A stretch of 64,000 nucleotides of DNA from Rhodobacteraceae bacterium EL129. GTDB lineage: Bacteria > Pseudomonadota > Alphaproteobacteria > Rhodobacterales > Rhodobacteraceae. The notes below the pieces were generated by a model. That model saw only the letters and a list, made by a program, of their open reading frames with translations, was not told the origin of the DNA and did not search any database. The stretch is taken from contig ONZJ01000002.1 of the NCBI GenBank assembly GCA_900313005.1, forward strand, positions 3,631,909-3,695,908, given 5' to 3'. Numbering within the stretch: position 1 is the first letter of the stretch; every line of letters begins with the position of its first letter. Shown here piece after piece: positions 10,489-19,857 of this stretch. The position numbers and the translations under genes were made by a program.

Positions 10489-11157
10489 TTAATATTTGCC
10501 TGCAAAGGGTGCTGCTGATCCCCACAAAGCCTTGACTTTGTCATCACGGCCGCAAGCATTCCGGTACTTTTTGTAAGCGACAGATTGTTTACGCGGTCCA
10601 AATCGCGTGACCACGATCTTGGTGCCCTTATAGTAGTCCTGATGGTAGTCCTCGGCATCGTAAAACTTGGATTTGTTCAGAACCGGGGTCACGATCTTAC
10701 GGCCCAATGCCGCCTGAGCCTCAGCTTTGGCCACATTCGCAATTTTCTTTTCCGCCGCGCCCGAGACAAAGATCGCCGTGCGATAGCTGTTGCCGCGATC
10801 GCAGAATTGTCCACCAGCATCTGTCGGATCAACCGAACGGAAGAACATATTCAACAATTTTTCACGGGATACTTTCGCGGGATCAAACAGAATGCGTACG
10901 GCCTCATAATGGCCCGTGCCACCCCCGGTGACATCTTTGTAACTGGGGTTCTTCTTTGATCCGCCCGTATAGCCAGACACCACTTCTTTGACGCCTTTGA
11001 CCGATTCAAAGTCAGACTCAACGCACCAGAAACACCCGCCTGCCACGACCAGCTCTTCGGTGCCTGCCGCTTTGGCCGCTCCGCCTTGCGCCAGTAGGCC
11101 GACAGTGATCAACCCAGCCAATGCTATGGCTTTGATTTCGCGCATTTTGATAAACAT
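10489..11157 (-). CDS. msrA: Peptide methionine-S-sulfoxide reductase MsrA, exported
   Basis: Reduces methionine-S-sulfoxide in proteins. The catalytic motif GGCFWC lies at residues 40-45 with nucleophilic Cys42, followed by ESDFE and the YTGG stretch. I place the start at 11157 (222 aa) rather than further upstream because a GGAGGG ribosome-binding site sits 7 bp before it. The resulting N-terminus (MFIKMREIKAIALAGLITVG) is a signal peptide ending near AKA-AG. This indicates periplasmic repair of oxidised proteins. No fused MsrB domain is present. It is convergent with rbsK, with only 1 bp between the stop codons. Confidence 0.95.
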   Translation of the reverse strand: MFIKMREIKAIALAGLITVGLLAQGGAAKAAGTEELVVAGGCFWCVESDFESVKGVKEVVSGYTGGSKKNPSYKDVTGGGTGHYEAVRILFDPAKVSREKLLNMFFRSVDPTDAGGQFCDRGNSYRTAIFVSGAAEKKIANVAKAEAQAALGRKIVTPVLNKSKFYDAEDYHQDYYKGTKIVVTRFGPRKQSVAYKKYRNACGRDDKVKALWGSAAPFAGKY

Positions 11158-11308
11158 CGAATAGCCCTCCATAAGCTGCACCAAGAGTGACGCCAAAACA
11201 CTGCAATGCAAAGTCACCACATGGTGATGTCACGCGCCCGTGAGAGAAATTTATTCCTTGGCATCTATCGGCCCCCTGAATAGCGTAGTTTGTAACAAAG
11301 AGGGCGAA

Positions 11309-12217
11309 ATGACGGACCACCAAACCACCCATCAGGCCGCAGAAGATGCGCGAAATGAAACACTTCTGATTTGGCTGAACGGCCGGGTCGTCCCCAAGGC
11401 TGAAGCTTTGGTTAGTGTATATGACAGCGGGTTCATGCTGGGCGACGGGGTTTGGGAGGGGTTGCGGCTGTATGATGGCACTTGGGCCTTTGCCGACGAA
11501 CACCTGGATCGATTATTCGAGGCGGCCAAGGCGATTGATCTGGATATTGGTATGACCCGCGATCAGGTGATGCAGGCGATACTGGACACACAAGCCGCGA
11601 ATGAGATGACAACAGATGCACATGCGCGTCTGATGGTTACTCGCGGTGTGAAAACGCGGCCCTTTCAGCACCCATCGCTCAGCCAGCAGGGTCCGACGAT
11701 GACAATCATCATGGAGCATTCCAAGCCAAAGATCGCGCGACCTATTCGGTTGGCCACTGTCCCGCATGTGCGAGGCTTGCCAATGACCCAGGATCCCAAG
11801 CTGAATTCACATTCCAAACTGAATTGCATCCTGGCGTGTATTGCCGCTGAAAAAGCAGGTGCTGACGAGGCGTTGATGCTGGATGTGCATGGCTTTGTGA
11901 ACACGACAAACGCCTGCAACTTTTTTATCGTACGCAAAGGTGCGGTATGGACCAGCACAGGTGATTACTGCATGAATGGGATTACGCGGCAGAAGGTGAT
12001 TGATCTTTGCCGCGAGGATGGCATCGAAGTACATGAACGGAACTATTCTCTGGTTGATACCTACGGCGCTGATGAGGCTTTTCTAACAGGAACCTTCGGT
12101 GCGCAAACGCCAGTCGGTCGCATCGATGGGCGTCAAATCGGTGAGTGGCAGCAGGGCCCGATGACCACTCATATTCAGGGTCTGTATAAGGCTCTAATCC
12201 AGCAGAAAACGGGGTAA
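11309..12217 (+). CDS. Class IV (fold-type IV) PLP aminotransferase
   Basis: PLP-dependent enzyme of the BCAT / D-alanine aminotransferase / aminodeoxychorismate lyase family. The start at 11309 is preferred (302 aa) because of a GAGGG ribosome-binding site 5 bp upstream; an upstream GTG at 11240 would add 23 non-homologous-looking residues. The N-terminal domain carries YDSGFMLGDGVWEGLR, typical of the fold. The class IV signature region reads DPKLNSHSKLN then ADEALMLD and TNACNFF; Lys164 is the most likely PLP Schiff-base residue by spacing, with Lys170 the alternative. Substrate specificity (branched-chain versus D-amino acid) cannot be decided by eye. A sulfotransferase-like gene starts 3 bp after the stop. 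Confidence 0.88.
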   Translation: MTDHQTTHQAAEDARNETLLIWLNGRVVPKAEALVSVYDSGFMLGDGVWEGLRLYDGTWAFADEHLDRLFEAAKAIDLDIGMTRDQVMQAILDTQAANEMTTDAHARLMVTRGVKTRPFQHPSLSQQGPTMTIIMEHSKPKIARPIRLATVPHVRGLPMTQDPKLNSHSKLNCILACIAAEKAGADEALMLDVHGFVNTTNACNFFIVRKGAVWTSTGDYCMNGITRQKVIDLCREDGIEVHERNYSLVDTYGADEAFLTGTFGAQTPVGRIDGRQIGEWQQGPMTTHIQGLYKALIQQKTG

Positions 12218-12220
12218 ATC

Positions 12221-12937
12221 ATGCGTATTGCCATGTGGTCTGGTCCGCGGAATTTGTCGACGGCGATGATGTATTCCTTCGGTGCGCGATCAGATATGGC
12301 TGTCGTGGATGAACCTTTCTATGCGGCCTATCTTTCCCAGACTGGGATAGACCATCCCATGGGCGATGACATTCTATCGTCTCAGTCCACAGATCCCGAT
12401 CAGGTCATTTCTGACCTGCTGGGCCCCGTGCCGGATGGCAAACCGCATTTCTATCAAAAGCATATGTCACAGCATATGATCTCCGGAATATCGCGCGATT
12501 GGATTGAGGAGATGACAAATATTTTCCTTATCCGTCACCCTGCGCGGGTCGCTGCCAGCTTTGCCGCAAAGTTTGAAAATCCATCGCTGAGCGACATTGG
12601 TTTTGTGCAGCAGACCGAGCTGTTTGACCAACTTAAATCTGCTGGTCACGCTCCTTTGGTGATCGATTCTCATGATATTCGGCAAGCCCCCGAAACCATG
12701 CTGAAAAGCCTTTGTTCAGCGCTTGACCTGCCTTGGGACCCGGCAATGCTGTCTTGGCCAGCCGGTGGTCACAGAGATGACGGGATTTGGGCCTCACATT
12801 GGTACGGTGCGGTGCATCGTTCAACACAGTTTTCCGCCGCCGAAGGGCCCTTGCCCAATCTGACCGACGAACAGGCAGAACTGGCCCAAGGTGCGATGCC
12901 TTCTTATGAAAAACTCAGCGAATTCAAGCTCGTATAA
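12221..12937 (+). CDS. Sulfotransferase-like P-loop protein paired with the aminotransferase
   Basis: A 238-aa protein with sulfotransferase-fold hallmarks. A 5'-phosphosulfate-binding-type loop lies at the N-terminus (WSGPRNLSTAMM, residues 6-17), and a 3'-phosphate-binding-type motif RHPARVAASF lies at residues 105-114. It would be expected to bind PAPS or a similar nucleotide in the cytoplasm; the acceptor is unknown. It follows the class IV aminotransferase by 3 bp, so the two are almost certainly cotranscribed and may act on one metabolite. Alternatively it may be a non-catalytic P-loop protein. The end is followed by an A/T-rich run without an obvious hairpin. Confidence 0.75.
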   Translation: MRIAMWSGPRNLSTAMMYSFGARSDMAVVDEPFYAAYLSQTGIDHPMGDDILSSQSTDPDQVISDLLGPVPDGKPHFYQKHMSQHMISGISRDWIEEMTNIFLIRHPARVAASFAAKFENPSLSDIGFVQQTELFDQLKSAGHAPLVIDSHDIRQAPETMLKSLCSALDLPWDPAMLSWPAGGHRDDGIWASHWYGAVHRSTQFSAAEGPLPNLTDEQAELAQGAMPSYEKLSEFKLV

Positions 12938-13018
12938 TTTTTTAGTTATTTTCTGAAACTAACCAAGCCCTCATACGTGGCTCCTTGCAAGACGACACCG
13001 AAATGTAAGGAGGACACT

Positions 13019-13432
13019 ATGAAACTACGCTATGGAATTCTCGCTCTGACTCTGACGGCTGGTATGGGCTTTGCCGCCAGTCACTCTATGGCACCGATGG
13101 TTGAAGCCGCGGATCAGGACGTCTCAGAGGGTGTAGTCACAGCATCCAAGGTGGCAGCTGCCGAAAACGGCTGGCTGGTGGTGCATCGCACGGATGCTGA
13201 CAAGAAACCCGGCCCCGTCGTGGGTTACGCCCCTATTCGCCATGGCGAAACCATGGATGTGGCCGCGATCCTCACGGAAGAGGTCAAATCAGGCGAAATG
13301 CTGATGCTGATGGTTCATTCCGAAGCGGGCGGCATGAAAACAGGTATTTTTGAATACACTCTGGGTGCCAAAGAAGACGGCCCTGTTAAGCCTGACGGCA
13401 AATTGGTGATGCAGGTGATTACAGCGCAATAA
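13019..13432 (+). CDS. Small exported protein, DUF7282-like
   Basis: A 137-aa exported protein of unknown function. The start at 13019 is set by a strong AAGGAGG ribosome-binding site just upstream and gives a signal peptide (MKLRYGILALTLTAGMGFA-AS). The mature part is a single small beta-rich domain with V-x-A-x-NGWLVVHR, PVVGYAPI, MLMLMVHSEAGG and TGIFEYTLG, which resembles the DUF7282 type of extracellular domain. No catalytic residues stand out. It lies as a single gene between the aminotransferase pair and the Tat-signal gene. Confidence 0.75.
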   Translation: MKLRYGILALTLTAGMGFAASHSMAPMVEAADQDVSEGVVTASKVAAAENGWLVVHRTDADKKPGPVVGYAPIRHGETMDVAAILTEEVKSGEMLMLMVHSEAGGMKTGIFEYTLGAKEDGPVKPDGKLVMQVITAQ

Positions 13433-13582
13433 GACGCGCTTTCAAGAATTTACCAGTTTTAACGAGTAAGCTGCTGACCAGTAGGGCGGGCCATGTATTT
13501 AGTCCGCCTATTTTTTGGGAATGAATGGATTTTCGGGATTTTCCCCGTGGTACGGGCGTGGGTCACCCACCATATCAATTCC

Positions 13583-14080
13583 ATGAACAGACGAGAATTT
13601 GGAAAGATTGTGGTTGGAACAGGCGTTGCAGCAGCAGTGCCGGTTTCTGGTATGGCTGGGGCCGCAGCGGTTCAGGCGCAGCGCAGCAAGTATATCTTTG
13701 CGGTGGCTTTGGCTCATAACCGCACGGATGTGACCGCGGAAATGATTTCGGAGATGTTCAATGTGCGCCCGTCCGAGGCGCGGGGGTTTATTCGAAAGAT
13801 GGTCCGCAATGGTGTGGTTGGTGAACCCAACGCTCAAGGCGTGGCGCGTTTGGCCGAACCGTTGCAGCGGATTACATCTCAGTTGGTCGAGTATAATCCG
13901 CAAGGTGGCTATCTGGTCAAAGGCCGACTGGACGAGATGAAAGCCAAGGCCAAGGAGATGGCTGAGAAGCTGTTCGAGGATGATGCACCCGAGACGGATG
14001 TATCACCCGAAGAGATCAGCCTTTCAGACGACGATCCCGTGCGGCCAGCAGTTTCAGACGAAGCGCATTCAGCTGGATAA
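13583..14080 (+). CDS. Tat-signal-like protein with helix-turn-helix-like domain, unknown function
   Basis: A 165-aa protein I do not recognise. The start at 13583 gives [19 protein letters not shown], which looks like a twin-arginine signal (RREF) followed by a hydrophobic stretch ending near VQAQ. The next segment ([30 protein letters not shown]) reads like a winged helix-turn-helix. It is followed by a Lys/Glu-rich helix ([15 protein letters not shown]) and an acidic tail with several DD and EE pairs. A longer start at 13493 is possible but would bury the RR motif. The last 65 bp overlap the 3' end of argG on the other strand. Confidence 0.65.
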   Translation: MNRREFGKIVVGTGVAAAVPVSGMAGAAAVQAQRSKYIFAVALAHNRTDVTAEMISEMFNVRPSEARGFIRKMVRNGVVGEPNAQGVARLAEPLQRITSQLVEYNPQGGYLVKGRLDEMKAKAKEMAEKLFEDDAPETDVSPEEISLSDDDPVRPAVSDEAHSAG

Positions 14081-15242
14081 AGCCGGCAGCGTCTTTCTGG
14101 TCGTAGGCGCCAGCGTCATCTTCAAACGTCACATGCGCCTCGGAATAGAGCGAATGATCTGACCAACGGCCAACGGTGTGCGCGGACCCTTTGTAGAGTT
14201 TCAGACGCACGGTACCGGTGACATGGCCCTGCGAAGCATCAATCGCCGCTTGCAGCATTTCGCGTTCGGGGCTGAACCAGAAACCGTTGTAGATCAGCTC
14301 GGCATATTTCGGCATCAGTTCGTCTTTCAGATGCATGGCACCCCGGTCCATGGTGATGCTCTCGATCCCGCGATGCGCCTCAAGCAGGATTGTACCTCCG
14401 GGGGTTTCGTAAATCCCGCGAGATTTCATCCCAACAAAGCGCCCTTCAACCAGATCAAGCCGCCCGATGCCGTGTTTGCCGCCCAGCTCGTTTAGCTTGG
14501 TCAGCAAAGTGGCTGGACTCATCGCCTCGCCGTTGATGCTGACGGCATCGCCCTTTTCAAACCCGATCTCAACGAACTCCGCCTCATTCGGTGCATCCTC
14601 TGGATGCACTGTGCGCTGGTAGACGTAATCGGGTGCGGCTTCGGCCGGATCTTCCAACACTTTGCCCTCGGACGAGGTGTGTAGCAGGTTAGCATCCACG
14701 GAAAACGGTGCTTCGCCGCGTTTGTCCTTGGCCACAGGGATCTGGTGCGCTTCAGCAAATTCCAGCAGCTTGGTGCGGCTCGACAAATCCCATTCGCGCC
14801 AGGGGGCAATGACTTTGATGTCAGGATTCAGAGCATAAGCCGCCAACTCAAACCGCACCTGATCATTGCCCTTGCCGGTGGCACCATGGGCCACGGCATC
14901 CGCACCTGTTTCCTCAGCAATTTCAACCAGACGTTTGGAGATCAGCGGACGAGCGATGGAGGTGCCCAGCAGATACAACCCTTCGTAAACCGCGTTGGCA
15001 CGGAACATCGGGAACACGAAGTCGCGCACGAACTCTTCGCGCACATCCTCGATGTAGATGTTCGCCGGATCAATCCCCAGCAGCTCGGCCTTTTTGCGCG
15101 CGGGGTCCAGCTCTTCGCCCTGACCCAGATCAGCGGTGAAGGTCACAACCTCGCAGCCGTATTCTGTCTGCAACCATTTCAAGATGATCGAGGTATCGAG
15201 GCCACCCGAATAGGCCAGTACAACTTTCTTGGGCGCGGACAT
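14016..15242 (-). CDS. argG: Argininosuccinate synthase
   Basis: Joins citrulline and aspartate with ATP to argininosuccinate in arginine synthesis. With the start at 15242 the protein is 408 aa, normal for the family, and opens with [18 protein letters not shown], the SGGLDTS pyrophosphatase-type P-loop at residues 11-17. Other family stretches are [21 protein letters not shown]-like WREWDLSSR and the C-terminal [13 protein letters not shown]. The frame stays open upstream to 15449, but those residues do not belong to the family. It is divergent from ilvA (120 bp between starts) and overlaps the convergent gene at 13583 by 65 bp. Confidence 0.98.
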   Translation of the reverse strand: MSAPKKVVLAYSGGLDTSIILKWLQTEYGCEVVTFTADLGQGEELDPARKKAELLGIDPANIYIEDVREEFVRDFVFPMFRANAVYEGLYLLGTSIARPLISKRLVEIAEETGADAVAHGATGKGNDQVRFELAAYALNPDIKVIAPWREWDLSSRTKLLEFAEAHQIPVAKDKRGEAPFSVDANLLHTSSEGKVLEDPAEAAPDYVYQRTVHPEDAPNEAEFVEIGFEKGDAVSINGEAMSPATLLTKLNELGGKHGIGRLDLVEGRFVGMKSRGIYETPGGTILLEAHRGIESITMDRGAMHLKDELMPKYAELIYNGFWFSPEREMLQAAIDASQGHVTGTVRLKLYKGSAHTVGRWSDHSLYSEAHVTFEDDAGAYDQKDAAGFIQLNALRLKLLAARDRRLKG

Positions 15243-15362
15243 GTAAGCATCCTTCCTGCTTAAGGGTTCGCGCTGGCGATTAGCTTGTTTTGCGGGACGG
15301 AGCAAGCAGGCTTCGGGCAAAGCAGGGTTGCATGGCAAGCGATGCTGCGTCACAGGTTTACC

Positions 15363-16601
15363 ATGACAGATTTCCAAACCCGGGTCCGCGCCGCTGAAAC
15401 CGCAATGCGCAACGTGTTCAAACGGACGCCTTTGCATAAGAACCATCACTTGTCTGAAGTGTATGGAGCTCAGATTTATTTGAAGCGAGAAGACACGACG
15501 CCAGTTCGGTCCTACAAGCTTCGCGGTGCGTTTAACGCGATGCGCAAGGTGCTTGAGGCATCACCTGAAACGTCACAATTTGTTTGTGCCAGTGCGGGTA
15601 ATCACGCTCAGGGCGTGGCTTATATGTGTCGATCGCTCGAAGTACAGGGTGTGATCTTTATGCCTGTCACAACACCAGAGCAAAAGATCATGAAGACCCG
15701 ATCCTTTGGCGGCTCGCACGTCACCGTGCGGTTGGTTGGCGACTATTTCGATGACACACTGGCAAGTGCTCAGGCCTATTGCGACGAGGTGAAAGGCCAC
15801 TTTCTTTCACCCTTTGACGATACGGATGTGATCGAAGGGCAAGCGACCGTCGCCGCCGAGATTGAGCAGCAAATGCGGACCCTGCCCGACCGCATCATCA
15901 TGCCCGTTGGTGGAGGAGGGTTATCCTCTGGGGTGGTTAGCTATTTCGGGGATCGTTGTGCATTTACACTGGTCGAACCTAATGGAGGCGCTTGTTTGAA
16001 TGCGGCGCTAAAGGCGGGCAAACCGGTGAGTTTGAATCATGTAGATACCTTTGCTGATGGAGCGGCGGTGGCGCAGATCGGTCAGAGGCCGTTTGAACGG
16101 CTTAAAAAGATTGATTTGAGCGATTCACATGAGGTGAGCGAAGATCGCTTGTGCACCACGATGATGGAATTTCTGAATATCGAAGGGATCGTTTTGGAAC
16201 CTGCGGGTGCCTTGTCGATTGATGTTCTCAAGGACGTTGCTGATCAGATCAAGGGAAAGACAGTTGTATGTGTCACGTCTGGTGGCAATTTTGATTTCGA
16301 ACGTCTGCCTGAGGTCAAAGAGCGCGGTCTTCGGTATTCCGGTTTGAAGAAATACTTTGTTTTGCGTATGCCTCAGCGCCCGGGCGCTTTGAAGGACTTC
16401 TTAGGTATGATGGGGCCAGACGATGACATCGCTCGATTCGAATATCTCAAGAAATCTGCGCGGAACTTTGGGTCGGTTCTGATTGGTATCGAAACCAGTG
16501 CGCCAAAGAATTTTCAGGCGCTGTTTGAAAAACTGACAGATGGCGGGTTCGAGTATCGCGATATCACGGATGATGCGGTTTTGGCCGAGTTCCTGATTTA
16601 A
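15363..16601 (+). CDS. ilvA: Threonine ammonia-lyase (threonine dehydratase)
   Basis: PLP enzyme converting threonine to 2-oxobutanoate, the first step of isoleucine synthesis. With the start at 15363 it is 412 aa. The PLP lysine is Lys52 in [11 protein letters not shown], the glycine loop that holds the phosphate is [10 protein letters not shown], and CVTSGGNFD is the family's later motif. The C-terminus (about residues 325-412, [16 protein letters not shown]) is a single ACT-like regulatory domain, the shorter IlvA form. The upstream in-frame extension to 15285 lacks family similarity. Its stop overlaps the stop of the HPt gene on the opposite strand by 4 bp. Confidence 0.95.
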   Translation: MTDFQTRVRAAETAMRNVFKRTPLHKNHHLSEVYGAQIYLKREDTTPVRSYKLRGAFNAMRKVLEASPETSQFVCASAGNHAQGVAYMCRSLEVQGVIFMPVTTPEQKIMKTRSFGGSHVTVRLVGDYFDDTLASAQAYCDEVKGHFLSPFDDTDVIEGQATVAAEIEQQMRTLPDRIIMPVGGGGLSSGVVSYFGDRCAFTLVEPNGGACLNAALKAGKPVSLNHVDTFADGAAVAQIGQRPFERLKKIDLSDSHEVSEDRLCTTMMEFLNIEGIVLEPAGALSIDVLKDVADQIKGKTVVCVTSGGNFDFERLPEVKERGLRYSGLKKYFVLRMPQRPGALKDFLGMMGPDDDIARFEYLKKSARNFGSVLIGIETSAPKNFQALFEKLTDGGFEYRDITDDAVLAEFLI

Positions 16602-16930
16602 GCGGCAGGCCGGTTTGCGAGCGTGGATAGAAACTCTGTCTTGGAAAGCTCGTAACTGGACACAACATCCGACAGATCAATTTCGCCATAATAGCCCTGC
16701 GCTGCCGCTGTTTCGCCGGTCTGACAAAGCCCTGAGAAACTTTTAAATCCCAAATTGAGCGCACTGCCCTTGAGGAAATGCAGGTGACTTTCAAGCTGAT
16801 CATCGGGTACACCTTCGCGAAGAAGGGCAATCACATCTTCCACCTCTTCCAGGAAAATTTCGACCACCTCTTCAAAATCTTCCTCTCCGATTTCTTCACG
16901 CAACTCTTCAATGCGGCTCCACTCGATCAT
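16598..16930 (-). CDS. HPt-domain phosphotransfer protein
   Basis: A single histidine-phosphotransfer domain of about 110 aa. The phospho-acceptor is His51 in HFLKGSALNLG, which matches H-x-L-K-G-x-x-x-x-x-G. The preceding acidic helix (EEDFEEVVEIFLEEVEDVIALL) is the usual first helix of the four-helix bundle. I prefer the ATG at 16930 because an AGGA ribosome-binding site is spaced 8 bp from it; ATGs at 16939 and 16957 are alternatives. It is divergent from a REC-phosphatase gene 148 bp away, an arrangement that suggests a phosphorelay feeding that regulator. No sensor kinase is in the neighbourhood. Confidence 0.85.
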   Translation of the reverse strand: MIEWSRIEELREEIGEEDFEEVVEIFLEEVEDVIALLREGVPDDQLESHLHFLKGSALNLGFKSFSGLCQTGETAAAQGYYGEIDLSDVVSSYELSKTEFLSTLANRPAA

Positions 16931-17078
16931 GACACTCATCCTGTTTTGGCCGAACATATGATGAATGATCAGGGTTTAACGAGGAGTTTCACGGTTCTGG
17001 AAATTTGGGTCAATTTTAATGTTCATACGACGTTAAACCATCACGTCTATCCAGTGATTTTAGGCTCAGGGTAAGCGC

Positions 17079-18353
17079 GTGCATAAGATCGAACAACAAC
17101 AGGCCTCGGATCAAATACGCGCCGAAATTCGCGATGTTCTGGTTGTCGATGACAGTCGATTACAGCGCAAAATCCTTACCAGTTCCCTGCGTAAGTGGGG
17201 ATACGATGTGCGCGAAGCCGATGACGCGACCAAGGCTCTTGCAATGTGCGCGGAAGATCCACCTGACATCGTGCTAAGCGATTGGATGATGCCGGGTATG
17301 ACGGGGCTGGAATTCTGCCGGGCTTTTCGACAGCTCGCAAGTGACGAGTATGGGTACTTCATCCTGCTGACCTCAAAGAGCGAAAAGAATGAAATTGCGA
17401 ATGGGCTGGATGCCGGTGCAGATGATTTTTTAACCAAACCCGTCAGCGCTCCGGAACTGCGCGCACGATTGACCGCGGGCGAACGTATCTTGCACATGCA
17501 GCGGGAGCTCAGCGACAAAAACCGCCTGATCGAGACGAGCATGCAGGAGCTGCAAAAGCTTTACGATTCTCTGGACAGCGATCTGATTGAGGCCAAGAAG
17601 CTACAGCAATCTCTGGTCAGCGAACGGTATCGCGATTTTGGATTTGCCGAGGTTTCGCTTTTGCTGCAATCGTGTGGGCATGTCGGTGGCGATCTTGTGG
17701 GCATGTTTCCCATCAGTGACACACGTGTCGGGCTTTATGGGATTGATGTGTCTGGCCACGGGATCAGCTCGGCGCTGATGACAGCGCGTTTGGCGGGTTA
17801 TCTGTCAGCATCCGCGCTCGACCAGAACGTTGCCTTAAGGAAATCTGCATTCGGTGGTTATGATATACGGCCCCCGTCCGAGACAATGGCGACTCTGAAC
17901 CGTCTGGTTCTGGATGAAATGGAGACCGAACTTTATTTCACCATGCTGCTGGCGGATGTGCATTTGGACACTGGGCGGGTGATCATGGCGCAGGGTGGGC
18001 ACCCCCATCCCGTTGTTCAGCGGGCCAATGGATCGGTCGAGTTTACCGGATCAGGAGGATTGCCAGTCGGGCTGATTGACGGAGCCGACTACGACCAGTT
18101 TGAGATTGAACTGCGTGCCGGCGACAGGTTGCTTATTCAGTCAGATGGAATGGTGGAATGTGCCAATCCGGAGGGCGCACTGCTGGGAGAAGAGGGGCTG
18201 GCAGAAATTCTACGAGGCCTGCGTCAAACGCGAGGTGCGGCGTGTTTAGAGTCTATTATCTGGAAACTGAATGCATTCGCCTCAGATCGTGATTTTGACG
18301 ATGATGTATCTGCCGTATTGTTGGAATTTAAGCCCAGCCCATGTACCGGCTGA
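17079..18353 (+). CDS. Response regulator with PP2C/RsbU-type phosphatase output
   Basis: A 424-aa two-domain regulator. Residues about 18-135 are a receiver domain with acidic pair Asp24-Asp25, phospho-acceptor Asp68 in DIVLSDWMMPG and the conserved Lys in LTKPVS. A coiled-coil linker (residues about 145-185, ELSDKNRLIETSMQELQKL) leads to a SpoIIE/RsbU-type PPM phosphatase domain (GGDLVGMF, DVSGHGISSALMTARL, SDGMVE). Such proteins dephosphorylate anti-anti-sigma factors in partner-switching stress pathways; no anti-sigma gene is visible here. The start is a GTG. The 3' end overlaps the convergent Nudix gene by 26 bp, and the divergent HPt gene is the likely phosphodonor partner. Confidence 0.92.
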   Translation: MHKIEQQQASDQIRAEIRDVLVVDDSRLQRKILTSSLRKWGYDVREADDATKALAMCAEDPPDIVLSDWMMPGMTGLEFCRAFRQLASDEYGYFILLTSKSEKNEIANGLDAGADDFLTKPVSAPELRARLTAGERILHMQRELSDKNRLIETSMQELQKLYDSLDSDLIEAKKLQQSLVSERYRDFGFAEVSLLLQSCGHVGGDLVGMFPISDTRVGLYGIDVSGHGISSALMTARLAGYLSASALDQNVALRKSAFGGYDIRPPSETMATLNRLVLDEMETELYFTMLLADVHLDTGRVIMAQGGHPHPVVQRANGSVEFTGSGGLPVGLIDGADYDQFEIELRAGDRLLIQSDGMVECANPEGALLGEEGLAEILRGLRQTRGAACLESIIWKLNAFASDRDFDDDVSAVLLEFKPSPCTG

Positions 18354-18771
18354 CAAAGTAGCGATCACCTTCGTTGTACAGCTTTTCTGCGGCAACGCTG
18401 GGTTCTGACCAAATGGGTGTGTGGTCGGTTTCCGTCGGCGGACCTATGCGGCGCACGGGTCGGGCGACATAGATATGGCACAGCTTTTCGGCCCACATGT
18501 CGTATTCGGGCATATAGGTAAATCGCCGAAACGCGCCCAACCGCATGGGACGCGCCACCGTCCAGCCGGTTTCTTCCATGACTTCGCGGTGCAGCGCATG
18601 TATCGGGCTTTCTCCGGGGTCAATCCCACCACCAGGTAATTGCAGCTCATAGTGGGGATCATCCTGCCAGGTCAAAAGGAGCTGATCCCTCAGGGGCAAA
18701 ATTGCATAGACCCCGTGGCGCATCAGATACCGCTGATCCACCGCTGGTTTTTCTCCAAATCGTCTGATCAT
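18328..18771 (-). CDS. Nudix hydrolase
   Basis: A 147-aa Nudix-fold pyrophosphohydrolase. The Nudix box is intact: GGGIDPGESPIHALHREVMEETGW matches G-x5-E-x7-R-E-x2-E-E-x-G with the metal-binding glutamates in REVMEE. The N-terminus (RFGEKPAVDQRYLMRHGVYAIL) resembles ADP-ribose-type and other small Nudix enzymes of alphaproteobacteria. The substrate cannot be assigned. Its 3' end overlaps the response regulator gene by 26 bp, and it is divergent from hslO with 78 bp between the starts. Confidence 0.9.
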   Translation of the reverse strand: MIRRFGEKPAVDQRYLMRHGVYAILPLRDQLLLTWQDDPHYELQLPGGGIDPGESPIHALHREVMEETGWTVARPMRLGAFRRFTYMPEYDMWAEKLCHIYVARPVRRIGPPTETDHTPIWSEPSVAAEKLYNEGDRYFVSRYMGWA

Positions 18772-18849
18772 GACTGTGCCCCCTTGGTGCGCGTCTTGCT
18801 CTCCCTATATAGACGCGATATGCCAAACCCCGGCCTGTAAGGAAACCCC

Positions 18850-19857
18850 ATGACGCTTGGACAAAAACTCGCCTGGGACGACACTGTGTTGCCGTTTCAG
18901 CTGGACAATTCAGATATTCGCGGCCGCGTTGCGCGGCTGGACAATGTGCTGGATGGCATTTTGAAGCAGCACGACTACCCTGAGCAGGTTGAGGCTTTGG
19001 TGGCTGAAATGGCCTTGCTGACCGCACTGATTGGGCAGACGGTAAAGTTGCGCTGGAAACTGTCTTTGCAGGTTCAGACCAAAGGTGCGGTGCGGATGAT
19101 TGCCACAGACTATCTGGCCCCGCAATCCGAAGGCGAACTGGGGCGCATCCGGGCCTATGCCAGCTTTGATGCCGATCGCCTAACGGGCGACGCACCTTTC
19201 GCCCAATTGGGCGAAGGCTATTTTGCCGTCATGATCGACCAGGGTCAGGGCAATACACCGTATCAGGGCATCACGCCCATCGCCGGTGCCCGGCTGAGCG
19301 ATTGTGCCGAGGCATATTTTGCACAATCAGAACAACTGCCCACGCGGTTTGCCCTGAGTTTTGGACGATCAACCGAAAGAGATGCGACGGAGCATTGGCG
19401 CGCCGGAGGCGTTATGATCCAGCATATGCCCAAGGCTTCTCCCTTTGCGACTGGGGGTGGTTCGGGTGATGGTGGATTGCTGGAAGCGCAGGATCTGCTG
19501 TCCGAGGATGATTCCGAAAACTGGACACGTGTGAACACACTGCTCGATACAGTGGAGGAGCTTGAGCTGATCGGCCCGTCGGTGTCCCCGTCAGATTTGT
19601 TGGTGCGCTTGTTCCATGAAGAAACACCCCGCGTCTTTGATGCACAAGGTGTGGCATTCGGTTGTACATGCTCCGAAGATCGAGTGCGACAAAGCATGTC
19701 GATCTACTCGGCCAAAGACATTGAAAAAATGACTACTGATGAAGGCACTGTGACAGCCGATTGTCAGTTTTGCGGTGCGCATTATATTCTTGATCCGTTG
19801 TCGGTAGGATTTGAAGCTGCCGAACGCGGTGCAGGGCCCAGTGATGGCGACTCCTGA
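18850..19857 (+). CDS. hslO: Redox-regulated chaperone Hsp33
   Basis: Hsp33 is a cytoplasmic holdase activated when oxidative stress oxidises its zinc-bound cysteines. The 335-aa protein ends with the zinc-binding C-terminus: FGCTCSEDR (C-x-C) then ADCQFCGAHY (C-x-x-C), four cysteines in the correct order. The core holds the family motifs GRVARLD, Q-T-K-GAVRMIATDY and GEGYFAVMID. It is the first gene of a tight run with the Nudix (overlap 14 bp), cca and RNA methyltransferase genes. The start has AAGGAAA just upstream. Confidence 0.95.
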   Translation: MTLGQKLAWDDTVLPFQLDNSDIRGRVARLDNVLDGILKQHDYPEQVEALVAEMALLTALIGQTVKLRWKLSLQVQTKGAVRMIATDYLAPQSEGELGRIRAYASFDADRLTGDAPFAQLGEGYFAVMIDQGQGNTPYQGITPIAGARLSDCAEAYFAQSEQLPTRFALSFGRSTERDATEHWRAGGVMIQHMPKASPFATGGGSGDGGLLEAQDLLSEDDSENWTRVNTLLDTVEELELIGPSVSPSDLLVRLFHEETPRVFDAQGVAFGCTCSEDRVRQSMSIYSAKDIEKMTTDEGTVTADCQFCGAHYILDPLSVGFEAAERGAGPSDGDS

